Source: Xanthobacter oligotrophicus
Lineage (GTDB): Bacteria; Pseudomonadota; Alphaproteobacteria; Rhizobiales; Xanthobacteraceae
Length of the DNA: 64,000 nt
NCBI RefSeq assembly: GCF_008364685.1
Contig: NZ_VTTL01000002.1
Location: 372,001 to 436,000, forward strand
Direction of reading: 5' to 3'
Under the pieces are notes generated by a model, which had not been told where the DNA came from, made no database searches, and was given only the letters and a program-made list of their open reading frames with translations. This document shows, piece after piece, positions 9,256-18,387 of this stretch. The position numbers were made by a program, and so were the translations under genes. The stretch's first letter is position 1; each line of letters starts with the position of its first letter.

Positions 9256-9902
9256 TCGGAAAAATCCACATCGGCCCCAGTTTCGAGCCCCAGATCGGCC
9301 GCCGGCAGGATGGGGAAGAACACGCCCGCCGAGGCAACCCCGAACATGGGGACGCCGCCCTCCTCGCGCACCTCTCCCTCGGCCATGAGGTCGAGATGGA
9401 CCGCGCGGGTCAGCCGCGCATCGAGGCCCCGCCGCACGTGAACATAGGGCACCACCGCGCCGGGGGCGCCGCCGGGGACAAAGCGCAGGGCGTGGCCGGG
9501 GCCGCAGCGCACGAGATCATCAAGATTGGTGCGAAACACCAGGGTGCGGCCGTCCGCCGCATCCTCCACCGCCATCTCCACCGCGAGGAAGGGAGCGTCC
9601 TCGACTTGGATACCCACCTTTTCCACCGGCGTCTTCAGCACATAGCGTTCGCCTTCCCGCGCAAGGACCGAGGCGAACAGGCGCACCAGGGCCGGCCGAC
9701 CGATGGGTGTTCCCATATAGTGCCAGCTGCCGTCCGCCTTGATGACGAGGTCCATCTCGCCGCAATCGGGCGGGTCCCACTTCTCCACCGGCGCCGGGCC
9801 GCGCCCGCCGGCCTCGCGCACGGCTGCCATCAGCGCCTCGAGCCGGCCGGAGGCCAGGGGAGCGACGGCGGCGGTTGTAACCTTCGGGTCTTCACCCGGC
9901 AT
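9252..9902 (-). CDS. DUF1285 family protein
   Basis: 216 residues from the ATG at 9900-9902, chosen over one 24 bases upstream because a strong GGGAGGGAGA ribosome site sits just before it. The motif MDLVIKADGSWHYMGTPIGR and the segment YVLKTPVEKVGIQVEDAPF are DUF1285 hallmarks. The family has been linked structurally to ligand-binding folds but no reaction is established. It is the first gene of a four-gene minus-strand operon and diverges from moxR. Confidence 0.85.
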   Translation of the reverse strand: MPGEDPKVTTAAVAPLASGRLEALMAAVREAGGRGPAPVEKWDPPDCGEMDLVIKADGSWHYMGTPIGRPALVRLFASVLAREGERYVLKTPVEKVGIQVEDAPFLAVEMAVEDAADGRTLVFRTNLDDLVRCGPGHALRFVPGGAPGAVVPYVHVRRGLDARLTRAVHLDLMAEGEVREEGGVPMFGVASAGVFFPILPAADLGLETGADVDFSE

Positions 9903-10081
9903 GAATTCTCCCTCCCGCACGGCCAAAGCCCCTTTCGGGGAACGGCCTCGCGACGACGTGAGTGCGCTGCACCCCGGAGCACCGGGAGCGGGGTTCGATG
10001 TCCGCCGATCTTATCGTAAGCTCTGTGTCCGGGTGGCGCGACCTTTGCTACGTCGATCCGGGATAGGGTCGGGGCGTTATA

Positions 10082-10100
10082 TTGCCGCTTTTGGCGGCAA
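10082..10100. repeat. 7-bp inverted repeat upstream of moxR
   Basis: TTGCCGC and GCGGCAA flank a TTTTG loop, about 40 bases before the moxR start. It could be part of a regulatory site or a short transcript hairpin. No T-run follows, so a terminator role is unlikely. Confidence 0.3.
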
Positions 10101-10139
10101 GCCTGTCCCGCAGGCGCGTTGCGTTATGGAGAAGCTGAG

Positions 10140-11141
10140 ATGTCGGCTGCCGGCGAGACCTTCGACCTCGACCAGATGATCATCCGCAACGCGGAGGCCG
10201 CGGCGGCCCATGTGAAAGCGGCGCGAACCGCCATCTCCTCGGTCATCTTCGGCCAGGAGGCCGTGGTAGACCGGGCGCTCATCACCATCCTCGCCGGCGG
10301 CCATGCGCTGCTGGTGGGTGTGCCGGGCCTGGCCAAGACCAAATTGGTGGAAACCATGGGCACGGTACTGGGCCTCGACGCCCGCCGCGTCCAGTTCACG
10401 CCGGACCTGATGCCCTCCGACATCCTCGGCGCCGAGGTGCTGGAGGAGAGCGCCGGCGGGCGTCGGGCGTTCCGCTTCATCAAGGGCCCCATCTTCGCCC
10501 AGCTGCTGATGGCCGACGAGATCAACCGCGCCTCGCCCCGCACCCAGTCGGCCCTGCTGCAGGCCATGCAGGAATACCATGTGACCGTGGCCGGCGAGCG
10601 CCATGACCTACCCAAGCCCTTCCACGTGCTCGCGACCCAGAACCCGCTGGAGCAGGAAGGCACCTATCCCCTGCCCGAGGCGCAGCTCGACCGCTTCCTG
10701 ATGGAAATCGACGTGGATTACCCGGACCGCGATGCGGAACGGCGAATCCTGTTCGAGACCACCTCCGCCGAGGAGCAGAAGGCCCGCGCCGCCATGAGCG
10801 TGGACGACCTCATCGCCGCCCAGCGCCTGGTACGCCGGCTGCCCGTGGGCGAATCGGTGGTCGAAGCCATCCTCACCCTCGTGCGCTCCGCCCGTCCGGG
10901 GGCCGAGGGGCCGGAACAGCGCTTCATCGCCTGGGGCCCCGGCCCCCGCGCCAGCCAGGCGCTGATGCTGGCCGTGCGCGCCCGCGCCTTGCTGGACGGG
11001 CGCTACGCCCCCTCCCTCGACGACGTGGTGGCGCTGGCCGAGCCGGTGCTGAAGCACCGCATGGCCCTCACCTTCGCCGCCCGCGCCGAAGGCGAGAGCA
11101 TCGCCCACATCATCCGTCGCCTCACCGAGCGCCTCGGGTGA
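10140..11141 (+). CDS. MoxR-family AAA+ ATPase
   Basis: 333 residues from the ATG at 10140, chosen because GGAG lies eight bases upstream; a start at 10119 lacks this. Walker A GVPGLAKT is at 60-67, Walker B LLMADEINRA has D126/E127, and the sensor region LATQNPLEQEGTYPLPEAQL is the MoxR signature. MoxR ATPases act with VWA/DUF58 partners as chaperones for metal-centre insertion or envelope protein maturation. It is translationally coupled to the DUF58 gene by a GTGA overlap, the standard pairing. The client protein is not known. It is distant from mxaF and is not evidence by itself of a methanol dehydrogenase role. Confidence 0.92.
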   Translation: MSAAGETFDLDQMIIRNAEAAAAHVKAARTAISSVIFGQEAVVDRALITILAGGHALLVGVPGLAKTKLVETMGTVLGLDARRVQFTPDLMPSDILGAEVLEESAGGRRAFRFIKGPIFAQLLMADEINRASPRTQSALLQAMQEYHVTVAGERHDLPKPFHVLATQNPLEQEGTYPLPEAQLDRFLMEIDVDYPDRDAERRILFETTSAEEQKARAAMSVDDLIAAQRLVRRLPVGESVVEAILTLVRSARPGAEGPEQRFIAWGPGPRASQALMLAVRARALLDGRYAPSLDDVVALAEPVLKHRMALTFAARAEGESIAHIIRRLTERLG

Positions 11142-12100
11142 CGGCGGACCGGACCGACAAGGTGGCGCAGGACGCCCACCGCTCCGTCGAAACCGCCGCC
11201 CTCGCCGCAGCGGGCCTTGCGGCAGCCATGCCGCGGCTGGTGCTGGAAGCCCGCCGCATCGCCATGAGCGTGCAGCATGGCTTGCACGGCCGTCGCCGCT
11301 CGGGGTCCGGCGAGAACTTCTGGCAGTACCGCCGCTTCGTGGACGGCGAGCCGGCGAACCGCGTGGACTGGCGCCGCTCCGCCCGCGACGACGTGCTTTA
11401 TGTGCGCGAGCGCGAGTGGGAGGCCGCCCACACCGTGTGGATCTGGCCCGACCTCTCCCCCTCCATGCTCTATGCCTCCAGGGGCCAGGCGCCGAAGCGC
11501 GATCGCGCCCTCATCGTCGCCTTTGCCCTCGCCGAGCTGCTGGTGAAGGGCGGGGAGCGGGTGGGCATTCCCGAGCTGATGCGCCCCTCCGCGACCCGGC
11601 GCATCGTGGAGCGCATGGCCGAGTCGGTGGTGCTCGCCCCGGTGCTGCCGGCAAGCCTTCCCGTGGCCTTCTCCCCCTCCCCGCTCTCGGAAGTCGTGCT
11701 GCTGGGCGACTTCTGGAGCCCGGCGGACGAGGTCGCCGCGACCCTTCATGCGCTGGCTGCCAGCGGCGCCCACGGCCATGTGGTGCAGATCGTCGATCCG
11801 GCGGAGGAGACCTTCCCCTTCTCCGGCCGCATCGAGTTCCGCGAGCCGGAGGGCGGCGCGCGGCTCACCGTGGGCCGGGCCGAGAGCTGGCGCACCGATT
11901 ATGACCTGAAGCTGGTGGAGCATCGCGCCCGCATCCGCGCCGCCGCCGAGCGGCTGGGCTGGAGCTTCGCCGTCCACCGCACCGACCGGCCAGCGAGCGA
12001 GCTTCTGCTCGCCCTGCACGCCCGCATGGGTGCGGGTGGCGGCCCGGCCATGACGCCAAAAGGCGGCGGCCATCCCTTCGTCTCGGGAGGCCCCGCCTGA
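11138..12100 (+). CDS. DUF58 domain protein (VWA-like partner of MoxR)
   Basis: 320 residues from a GTG that overlaps the moxR stop. The DUF58 core is seen in GRRRSGSGENFWQYRRF and VDWRRSARDDVLYVREREWE, followed by a von Willebrand A-like fold with WPDLSPSM in place of a full MIDAS DxSxS. No membrane segment is obvious, so it is likely cytoplasmic. It probably binds the MoxR ATPase and positions its client. The stop is shared with the start of the next gene (TGATG). Confidence 0.88.
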   Translation: MTADRTDKVAQDAHRSVETAALAAAGLAAAMPRLVLEARRIAMSVQHGLHGRRRSGSGENFWQYRRFVDGEPANRVDWRRSARDDVLYVREREWEAAHTVWIWPDLSPSMLYASRGQAPKRDRALIVAFALAELLVKGGERVGIPELMRPSATRRIVERMAESVVLAPVLPASLPVAFSPSPLSEVVLLGDFWSPADEVAATLHALAASGAHGHVVQIVDPAEETFPFSGRIEFREPEGGARLTVGRAESWRTDYDLKLVEHRARIRAAAERLGWSFAVHRTDRPASELLLALHARMGAGGGPAMTPKGGGHPFVSGGPA

Positions 12101-14931
12101 TGTTCGGCCTGCCCCTCGCCTTCTCCGCGCCGCTGCTGCTGACCGCGTTCGTGGCCCTGCCGCTGCTGTGGTTCCTGCTACGCGTGGTGCCGCCCAAGCC
12201 GCGGGAAGTGGCCTTTCCGCCCATGCGGCTGCTGCTCGGCATCACCCCCAAGGAGGAGAGCGCGGCCCGCACCCCGTGGTGGCTGACGGCGCTGCGGCTG
12301 CTGCTCGCGGCGCTCATCATCCTGGCCGCCGCAGGTCCCATCCTGAACCCGCCCGCCGCGGGGCCGTCCGCTGGCGGGCCCCTGGTGCTGATCATCGACC
12401 AGGGCTGGCCGGCCGCCGCGAGCTGGGAGGCGCGCCGCGCCGCAGCCGCCGCCCTCATCGACGAGGCGGAAACCAACGGGCGGGGCGTCGCCCTGATCCC
12501 CACCGGCGACGTGCCCCGCGAGGCCACCTTGCTCAGCCCCTCCGCCGCCCGCGACCGCCTGCGCTCGCTGGAGCCCGTGCCCTATGGCCCGGCCCGCAAG
12601 GACGCGCTGGCGCTGGCCCAGCGCCTGCTCGGCAACGAGCCGCAGGCCGGCATCGTCTTCCTCACCGATGCGGTGGATCTGGGTGCCGACCCCGACCTTG
12701 CCCAGGGCTTTGCCGCCCTCAACGGCGCCGGCCGGCTACTGGTGGTGGGCGGCGGCGTCGCCGCGCCCCTTGCCCTCGCCGGTGCCGAGAACGGCGCCGA
12801 GGCCCTCACGGTGAAGGTGCTGCGCCCCGAAGGCTCCGGCCCCCGCGCCGGTCGGGTCACGGCCCACGACATGCGCGGCCTCGCGCTGGGCGAAGCCCTT
12901 TTCACCCTGCCCGAGGGCGCCACCGAGGCCGAAGCCCGCTTCGACATGCCGGTGGAGATCCGCAACGAAATCGCGCGGCTGGAGATCGCCGGCGAGCGCT
13001 CGGCGGGCGTGGTGCAACTGCTCGACAAAAGGTGGCGGCGCCGGGCTGTGGGCCTCGTCTCCGGCACCAGCACTGATACCGGCCAGCCCCTGCTTGCCCC
13101 CACCTATTATCTCTCCCGGGCCCTTGGCCCCTATGCGGACCTGCGCGTGGCCGAGACCGGATCGGCCACCGAGAACATCAACCGCTTCCTGGAACAGCGC
13201 CTGCCGGTGCTGGTGCTCACCGATGTGGGCACCATCCCGCCCGCCACCCGCGCCCGCCTCAATCGCTTCGTGGAAGAGGGCGGCGTGCTGGTGCGCTTCG
13301 CCGGCCCCCGCCTCGCCAATGCGCAGGACGACCTGTTGCCGGTGAAGCTGCGGCGGGGCGGCCGCGTGCTCGGCGGCTCGCTGTCGTGGGAGACGCCGCA
13401 GAAGCTCGGCGCCCTTTCGGCCGATGGCCCGTTCCGCGACCTGCACCTGCCGGACGACGTGACCGTGACGCGGCAGGTTCTGGCCGAGCCGGACGGCCTG
13501 CTGGGCGAACGGGCCTGGGCGACGCTGGCCGATGGCACCCCCCTCGTCACCGGCGTGCGCCGGGGCAAGGGCGCGCTGGTGCTGTTCCATGTGACCGGCG
13601 ACACCTCCTGGTCCAACCTGCCCCTCTCCGGCACCTTTGTGGAAATGCTGCGCCGCGTGATCGCCTTGTCCGATGCCCCGCCCCCCGCCGAGACGGCGCC
13701 GGCGGAAACACCTGTCCACGCCTCAAGCCGGCCGGATGTGGCCGTGTTGCCCCCGGCCCGCGTGCTGGACGGCTTCGGCGCCTTCCGGCCCGCCGGTCCC
13801 ACCGCGCGTGCCCTCCCGGCCGACTATGCGGGCCGCGCCACCGCCGACCATCCCCCCGGCTTCTACGGCCCGCCGGACGGGCTGGTGGCGGTGAACACGC
13901 TGCTGCCCGCCGACCGGCCGAAGGCGCTGGACCTCTCCGCCCTCGGCGGACGGGTGGAACCCTTGCAGGAAAGCGCGCCGCGCGACCTGCGCGGGCCGGT
14001 GCTGGTGGCCGCCATGGGGCTGCTGCTGCTCGATGCGCTGGCCGTGCTCTTCCTGGCCGGCGGCTTCAGCCGCATGGGCGGACCGAAAGTGCGGCGCGGT
14101 GCGGCCGCGGCGCTGTTGGCCGCGCTGGCGCTTGTCGCGGCCGGCCTTGCCGGCGCGCCGGCCCCCGCCCGCGCCGACGATGCCTTCGCCCTGAAAGCCA
14201 CGCTCCAGACCCGCTTCGCCTATGTGGTGACCGGCGACAGCGAGGTGGACGAGATTTCCCGCGCCGGACTCGACGGGCTCGCCACCTTCCTCGGCCAGCG
14301 CACCGCCCTGCAGGCCGGCGAGGCTATGGGCGTGGACATCGCCAAGGACGAGCTCGCCTTCTTCCCCCTGCTCTACTGGCCCATCCTGCCCGACATGAAC
14401 CCGCCGCCCCCGGCCGTGCTGGCGCGCATCGACGCCTATATGAAGCAGGGCGGCACGGTGATCTTCGATACTCGCGACGCCATCGAAGCCTCCGGCGCCC
14501 CCGGCGCGCCGCTCTCGGCCGCCGGGGCGCGGCTGAAAGACATCCTGTCGCGCCTCGACATTCCGGAGCTGGAGCCGGTGCCGCGCGACCACGTGCTCAC
14601 CAAGGCCTTCTACCTGCTGAAAGATTTCCCCGGCCGCTTCACCGGCGGCACCACCTGGGTGGAGGCCCTGCCCGCCGCCGGCGCCGATGCGGACCGGCCC
14701 GCGCGGGCGGGCGACGGCGTCTCCCCTGTGATCATCTCGTCCAACGATCTCGCCGGCGCCTGGGCGGTGACCAAGAACGGCGAGCCGCTCTTGCCCCTGA
14801 CGCCGGGCGAGCCGCGCCAGCGCGAGATCGCCTTCCGCGCCGGCGCCAACATGGTGATGTATGTGCTGACCGGAAACTACAAGGCAGACCAGGTGCACGT
14901 TCCGGCCCTGCTGGAAAGGCTGGGGCAATGA
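12100..14931 (+). CDS. large membrane protein with BatA-like N-terminus and C-terminal DUF4159
   Basis: 943 residues. Two N-terminal helices (about 5-27 and 60-82) bracket a short loop containing PKPREVAFPPMRLL, the 'aerotolerance regulator N-terminal' (BatA) pattern. A VWA/GATase-like periplasmic region follows, then helices near 630-655 and 665-690. The last 240 residues, starting near ARADDAFALKATLQTRFAYV, are DUF4159 with LLYWPILPDM and GGTVIFDTRD. It is part of a conserved MoxR-DUF58-DUF4159 operon of unknown client, thought to serve envelope integrity. The 31 bases after its stop lead straight into the next gene. Confidence 0.85.
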   Translation: MFGLPLAFSAPLLLTAFVALPLLWFLLRVVPPKPREVAFPPMRLLLGITPKEESAARTPWWLTALRLLLAALIILAAAGPILNPPAAGPSAGGPLVLIIDQGWPAAASWEARRAAAAALIDEAETNGRGVALIPTGDVPREATLLSPSAARDRLRSLEPVPYGPARKDALALAQRLLGNEPQAGIVFLTDAVDLGADPDLAQGFAALNGAGRLLVVGGGVAAPLALAGAENGAEALTVKVLRPEGSGPRAGRVTAHDMRGLALGEALFTLPEGATEAEARFDMPVEIRNEIARLEIAGERSAGVVQLLDKRWRRRAVGLVSGTSTDTGQPLLAPTYYLSRALGPYADLRVAETGSATENINRFLEQRLPVLVLTDVGTIPPATRARLNRFVEEGGVLVRFAGPRLANAQDDLLPVKLRRGGRVLGGSLSWETPQKLGALSADGPFRDLHLPDDVTVTRQVLAEPDGLLGERAWATLADGTPLVTGVRRGKGALVLFHVTGDTSWSNLPLSGTFVEMLRRVIALSDAPPPAETAPAETPVHASSRPDVAVLPPARVLDGFGAFRPAGPTARALPADYAGRATADHPPGFYGPPDGLVAVNTLLPADRPKALDLSALGGRVEPLQESAPRDLRGPVLVAAMGLLLLDALAVLFLAGGFSRMGGPKVRRGAAAALLAALALVAAGLAGAPAPARADDAFALKATLQTRFAYVVTGDSEVDEISRAGLDGLATFLGQRTALQAGEAMGVDIAKDELAFFPLLYWPILPDMNPPPPAVLARIDAYMKQGGTVIFDTRDAIEASGAPGAPLSAAGARLKDILSRLDIPELEPVPRDHVLTKAFYLLKDFPGRFTGGTTWVEALPAAGADADRPARAGDGVSPVIISSNDLAGAWAVTKNGEPLLPLTPGEPRQREIAFRAGANMVMYVLTGNYKADQVHVPALLERLGQ

Positions 14932-14962
14932 GCACTGACGCACGCGCAGCGGACGCCGGCGC

Positions 14963-17029
14963 ATGAACTACGGCATCACCTTCTCCCCCTTCCTGTCGCT
15001 GCCGCTGCTGCTCGCGGTGGGGGTGATCGCGCTGGTGCTCGCGGGGCTGCTCCTGGCCTCGCGCACGCGGGGCGCCGTGTTCCGCGCGCTGGCGCTGGCG
15101 GTGGGGCTGCTCGCCCTCGCCAATCCCTCCTTCACGCGGGAGGAGCGCGAGCCGCTCACTTCCGTGGTGGCGGTGGTGGTGGACAAGAGCGCCAGCCAGT
15201 CCTTCGGCGAGCGCACCCAGCAGACGGACGCCGCCCGCACGGCCCTCGCCGAGCGGCTGGGCAAGCTTTCCGGCGTGGAGGTGCGCACCATCGAGGCCGA
15301 TGCGGGCGATGGCTCCGCCGACGGCACGCGCCTGTTTTCCGCCTTGTCCGCCGGCCTTGCCGACGTGCCGCCGGAGCGGGTGGCAGGCGCTATCATGATC
15401 ACCGACGGGCGCGTGCATGACGTGCCCGAGAACCCGCAGGCGCTGGGCTTCTCCGCGCCCGTTCATGCCCTCATCACCGGCCACGCCGGCGAGCGCGACC
15501 GCCGCGTGGCGCTGGAGAAGACCCCGCGCTTCGGCATCGTCGGCCAGAAGCAGTCCGTGACCTTCAAGGTGACCGACGAGGGCGCCCCCGCCGGCGCCCG
15601 CGTGGTGGTCACCATCCGGCGCGACGGCGAGGTCATCGCCCGGCCCACCGTCACCGCAGGGCGCAGCACGTCCGTGGACGTGGACATCACCCATGCCGGG
15701 CCCAACATCGTCGAGTTCGAGGTGCCCGCGCTCGACGGCGAGCTGACGCTGGTGAACAACCGCACCGCCGTCGCCATCGACGGCGTGCGCGACAAGCTGC
15801 GCGTGCTGCTCGTCTCCGGCGAGCCGAACGTGGGCGAGCGCACCTGGCGCAACCTGCTGAAGAGCGACGCCAATGTGGACCTCGTCCACTTCACCATCCT
15901 ACGCCCGCCGGAGAAGCAGGACGGCACGCCCATCAACGAACTCTCGCTCATCGCCTTCCCCACGCGCGAACTGTTCCAGACCAAGATCAAGGATTTCGAC
16001 CTGATCATCTTCGACCGCTACGCCCAGCAGGGCGTGCTGCCGCAGGTCTATTTCGACAACATCGTGCGCTATGTGCGCGCCGGCGGCGCGGTGCTGGTGG
16101 CGGCGGGCACGGACTTCATCGACACCGGCTCGCTCTACAACACGCCGCTGGAGGAGATCCTGCCCGGCGTGCCGCGGGGCGAGGCCACCGACGCGCCCTA
16201 TCACGCCCGCCTGACCGATCCCGGCAAGCGTCATCCGGTGACCCGCGCCCTGCCCGGCTCGGAGACCGAGCCGCCCCACTGGAGCCGCTTCTTCCGCATC
16301 ATCGATGCCCAAGTGCGCTCCGGCACCAGCCTCATGTCCGCCCCCGGCGACAAGCCGGTGCTGCTGGTGGACCGGGTGGGCGAGGGCCGCGTCGCACTGC
16401 TGCTGTCCGATCACATCTGGCTCTGGGCCCGCGGCTATGAGGGCGGCGGCCCGCACATTGATCTGTTGCGCCGCCTCTCCCACTGGCTCATGAAGGAACC
16501 CGACCTGGAGGAAGAGCGCCTGAAGCTCACCGTCTCCGGGCGCGATCTTGTGGTGGAGCGCCAGACCATGGCCGACAGCGTTCCCACCGCCACCATCACC
16601 ACGCCATCGGGTGCGCTGCGCACCCTCACCCTCACCCAGGCCGAGCCCGGCTTGTGGCGAGCGGCAACCCCGGCCGACGAGCTGGGCCTGTGGCGCGCCG
16701 CCAATGGCACGCTCACGGCGCTCGCCAACATCGGACCGCTGAACCCGAAGGAATTTGCCGAGGTGACAAGCACCCGTGATGTTCTCGCGCCCGTGGCGGC
16801 GGCCACCAGCGGCGGCGTGTGGCGGCTCGCGGACCTCGGCGGCGCGGTGCCACGCCTGGTGCAGGTCTCCGCGTCAGACCGCCTCGCCGGCGAGGACTGG
16901 ATGGGCCTGCGCACCCGCGACGTCTCGGTGGTGCGGGGCATCGGCCTGTTCCCGCTGTTCGCCGGCCTGTCCGGCCTCCTGCTGCTGCTCGGCGCGCTGA
17001 CCGCCGCCTGGGTGCGGGAGGGGCGGTGA
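14963..17029 (+). CDS. membrane-anchored VWA/glutamine-amidotransferase-like protein
   Basis: 688 residues. Two N-terminal membrane helices (about 12-32 and 38-56) and one C-terminal helix (about 662-683) enclose a large periplasmic domain. VVVDKSASQS resembles a VWA MIDAS start, and LLVSGEPNVGERTWRNLL with FDLIIFDRYAQQGVLP is the class I amidotransferase-like fold seen in these operons, without a visible catalytic Cys-His-Glu triad. It is probably a structural or binding partner of the DUF4159 protein. Its stop overlaps the META gene start (TGATG). Confidence 0.8.
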   Translation: MNYGITFSPFLSLPLLLAVGVIALVLAGLLLASRTRGAVFRALALAVGLLALANPSFTREEREPLTSVVAVVVDKSASQSFGERTQQTDAARTALAERLGKLSGVEVRTIEADAGDGSADGTRLFSALSAGLADVPPERVAGAIMITDGRVHDVPENPQALGFSAPVHALITGHAGERDRRVALEKTPRFGIVGQKQSVTFKVTDEGAPAGARVVVTIRRDGEVIARPTVTAGRSTSVDVDITHAGPNIVEFEVPALDGELTLVNNRTAVAIDGVRDKLRVLLVSGEPNVGERTWRNLLKSDANVDLVHFTILRPPEKQDGTPINELSLIAFPTRELFQTKIKDFDLIIFDRYAQQGVLPQVYFDNIVRYVRAGGAVLVAAGTDFIDTGSLYNTPLEEILPGVPRGEATDAPYHARLTDPGKRHPVTRALPGSETEPPHWSRFFRIIDAQVRSGTSLMSAPGDKPVLLVDRVGEGRVALLLSDHIWLWARGYEGGGPHIDLLRRLSHWLMKEPDLEEERLKLTVSGRDLVVERQTMADSVPTATITTPSGALRTLTLTQAEPGLWRAATPADELGLWRAANGTLTALANIGPLNPKEFAEVTSTRDVLAPVAAATSGGVWRLADLGGAVPRLVQVSASDRLAGEDWMGLRTRDVSVVRGIGLFPLFAGLSGLLLLLGALTAAWVREGR

Positions 17030-17481
17030 TGGCCATGGGCACGTCCAAGGGCACACCTGCCCTTCTCACGCGCCGCCGCATGCTCGGCGCCGGCCTGCTG
17101 CTCACCGCCCTTTGGGGCGGACCGGCGATGGCGCAGGACATGCCGCTCACGCCAGTCAGTGCATGGCTGGCGGAGGATATCGGCGGCGGCGGAGTGCTGG
17201 ATCGGGTCCAGACAACGCTCGTCCTCGGCGCGGATGGCGCGGTTTCCGGCTCCGGCGGCTGCAACACCTATAGCGGCAAGGCCAAGCTTTCTGGTGCTGC
17301 CCTGCTGTTCGGCGGCCTTTCCGCCAGCCGCATGGCCTGCGCGCCGGCGGTGATGGCGCAGGAGCAGAAATTCCTGCTGGCGCTGGAACGGACGCGTGCA
17401 TGGCGGATCGATCCGCTGAAGCGCAAGCTGATCCTCATTGACCTCACCGGCACCGAGCTGGTTCGCTTTTCCACGAAGTAG
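17029..17481 (+). CDS. META-domain (HslJ-like) secreted protein
   Basis: 150 residues. A basic TRRRMLGAGLLL leader ending near AMA-QD (about residue 36) suggests export, possibly by Tat. The mature part is one META domain: GAVSGSGGCNTYSGKAKL and MACAPAVMAQEQKFLLAL, with the two conserved cysteines. META/HslJ proteins are linked to heat and novobiocin tolerance in E. coli. It is the last gene of the MoxR operon and converges on the pot genes. Confidence 0.82.
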   Translation: MAMGTSKGTPALLTRRRMLGAGLLLTALWGGPAMAQDMPLTPVSAWLAEDIGGGGVLDRVQTTLVLGADGAVSGSGGCNTYSGKAKLSGAALLFGGLSASRMACAPAVMAQEQKFLLALERTRAWRIDPLKRKLILIDLTGTELVRFSTK

Positions 17482-17569
17482 GCGCACCCGGGAGACTGGA
17501 GCGCGGCGCCGATCACGCTCGGCGCTCGCACGGTCGCATCAGGATGCCAAAGCCGGTAGCCGGCGGCAC

Positions 17570-18387
17570 CTACCCCGTCATGGCCGCACGCTCTTCCGCC
17601 TGGCGCTGGCTCTCCGCCCGCTTGGTCATGACCGACGCGATGATCACCACCACCGTCACGATGGCGATGAGGATGGTGCAGACGGCATTGATCTCCGGCG
17701 TCACCCCCAGGCGCACCTGCGAATAGATGCGCATGGGCAGCGTGGTCGCCCCGGCCCGGTGGTGAAGCTGGCGATGACCAGGTCATCCAGCGACAGGGTG
17801 AAGGCCAGCATAAAGCCGGACACCACCGCCGGCAGGATCAGCGGCAACGTGATCTTGAAGAAGGTCTTGAACGGCGGGCAGCCGAGGTCCAGGGCCGCCT
17901 CCTCCAGCGCGCGGTCGAAGGTGACGAGGCGCGACTGCACCACCACCGCCACGAAGCACATGGTGAAGGTGATGTGGGCCAAAAGCACGGTCCAGAAGCC
18001 GCGATCGAAATTCACCGCCACGAACAGCAGCAGCAGGGACAGGCCGGTGATCACCTCGGGCATGACGAGCGGCGCGTAGATCATGCCGGAGAACAGGGTG
18101 CGCCCGGGAAAGCGGCCATAGCGGGTGAGTGTCAGCGCCGCCATGGTGCCGAGCACCGTGGCCACCAGCGACGAGAAGAAAGCGATGCGCAGGGTGACCC
18201 AGGCCGCATCCATGAGTTGCTCGTTCTGCAGCAGCGACCAGTACCACCGTGTGGAAAAGCCGCCCCACACGGTGACGAGCCGTGAATCATTGAATGAGTA
18301 GATCACCAGCAGAAGGATGGGGATGTAGAGAAAGGCAAAGCCCAGCACGATGGAGGTGATGTTGAACCAGGTGAGGCCCTTTTTCAT
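17570..18387 (-). pseudogene. potI: polyamine ABC transporter permease PotI-like, frameshifted
   Basis: Inner-membrane permease with about six helices and the EAA loop EEAALDLGCPPFKTFFKITLP. The frame is normal to residue 210 (VIASFTTGPG), then a four-base C run on the plus strand at 17749-17752 appears one base short. Restoring one base continues the family sequence (ATTLPMRIYSQVRLG, then a final helix) to a TAG at 17570-17572, giving 272 residues. As read, the frame instead ends at 17701 after an unrelated tail and lacks the last membrane helix. Either a real inactivating deletion or a homopolymer sequencing error. The start overlaps potH (ATGA). Confidence 0.8.

Noticed and set aside
10082-10100. 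Inverted repeat as a transcription terminator
   Set aside because: No T-run on either strand; kept only as a small repeat.
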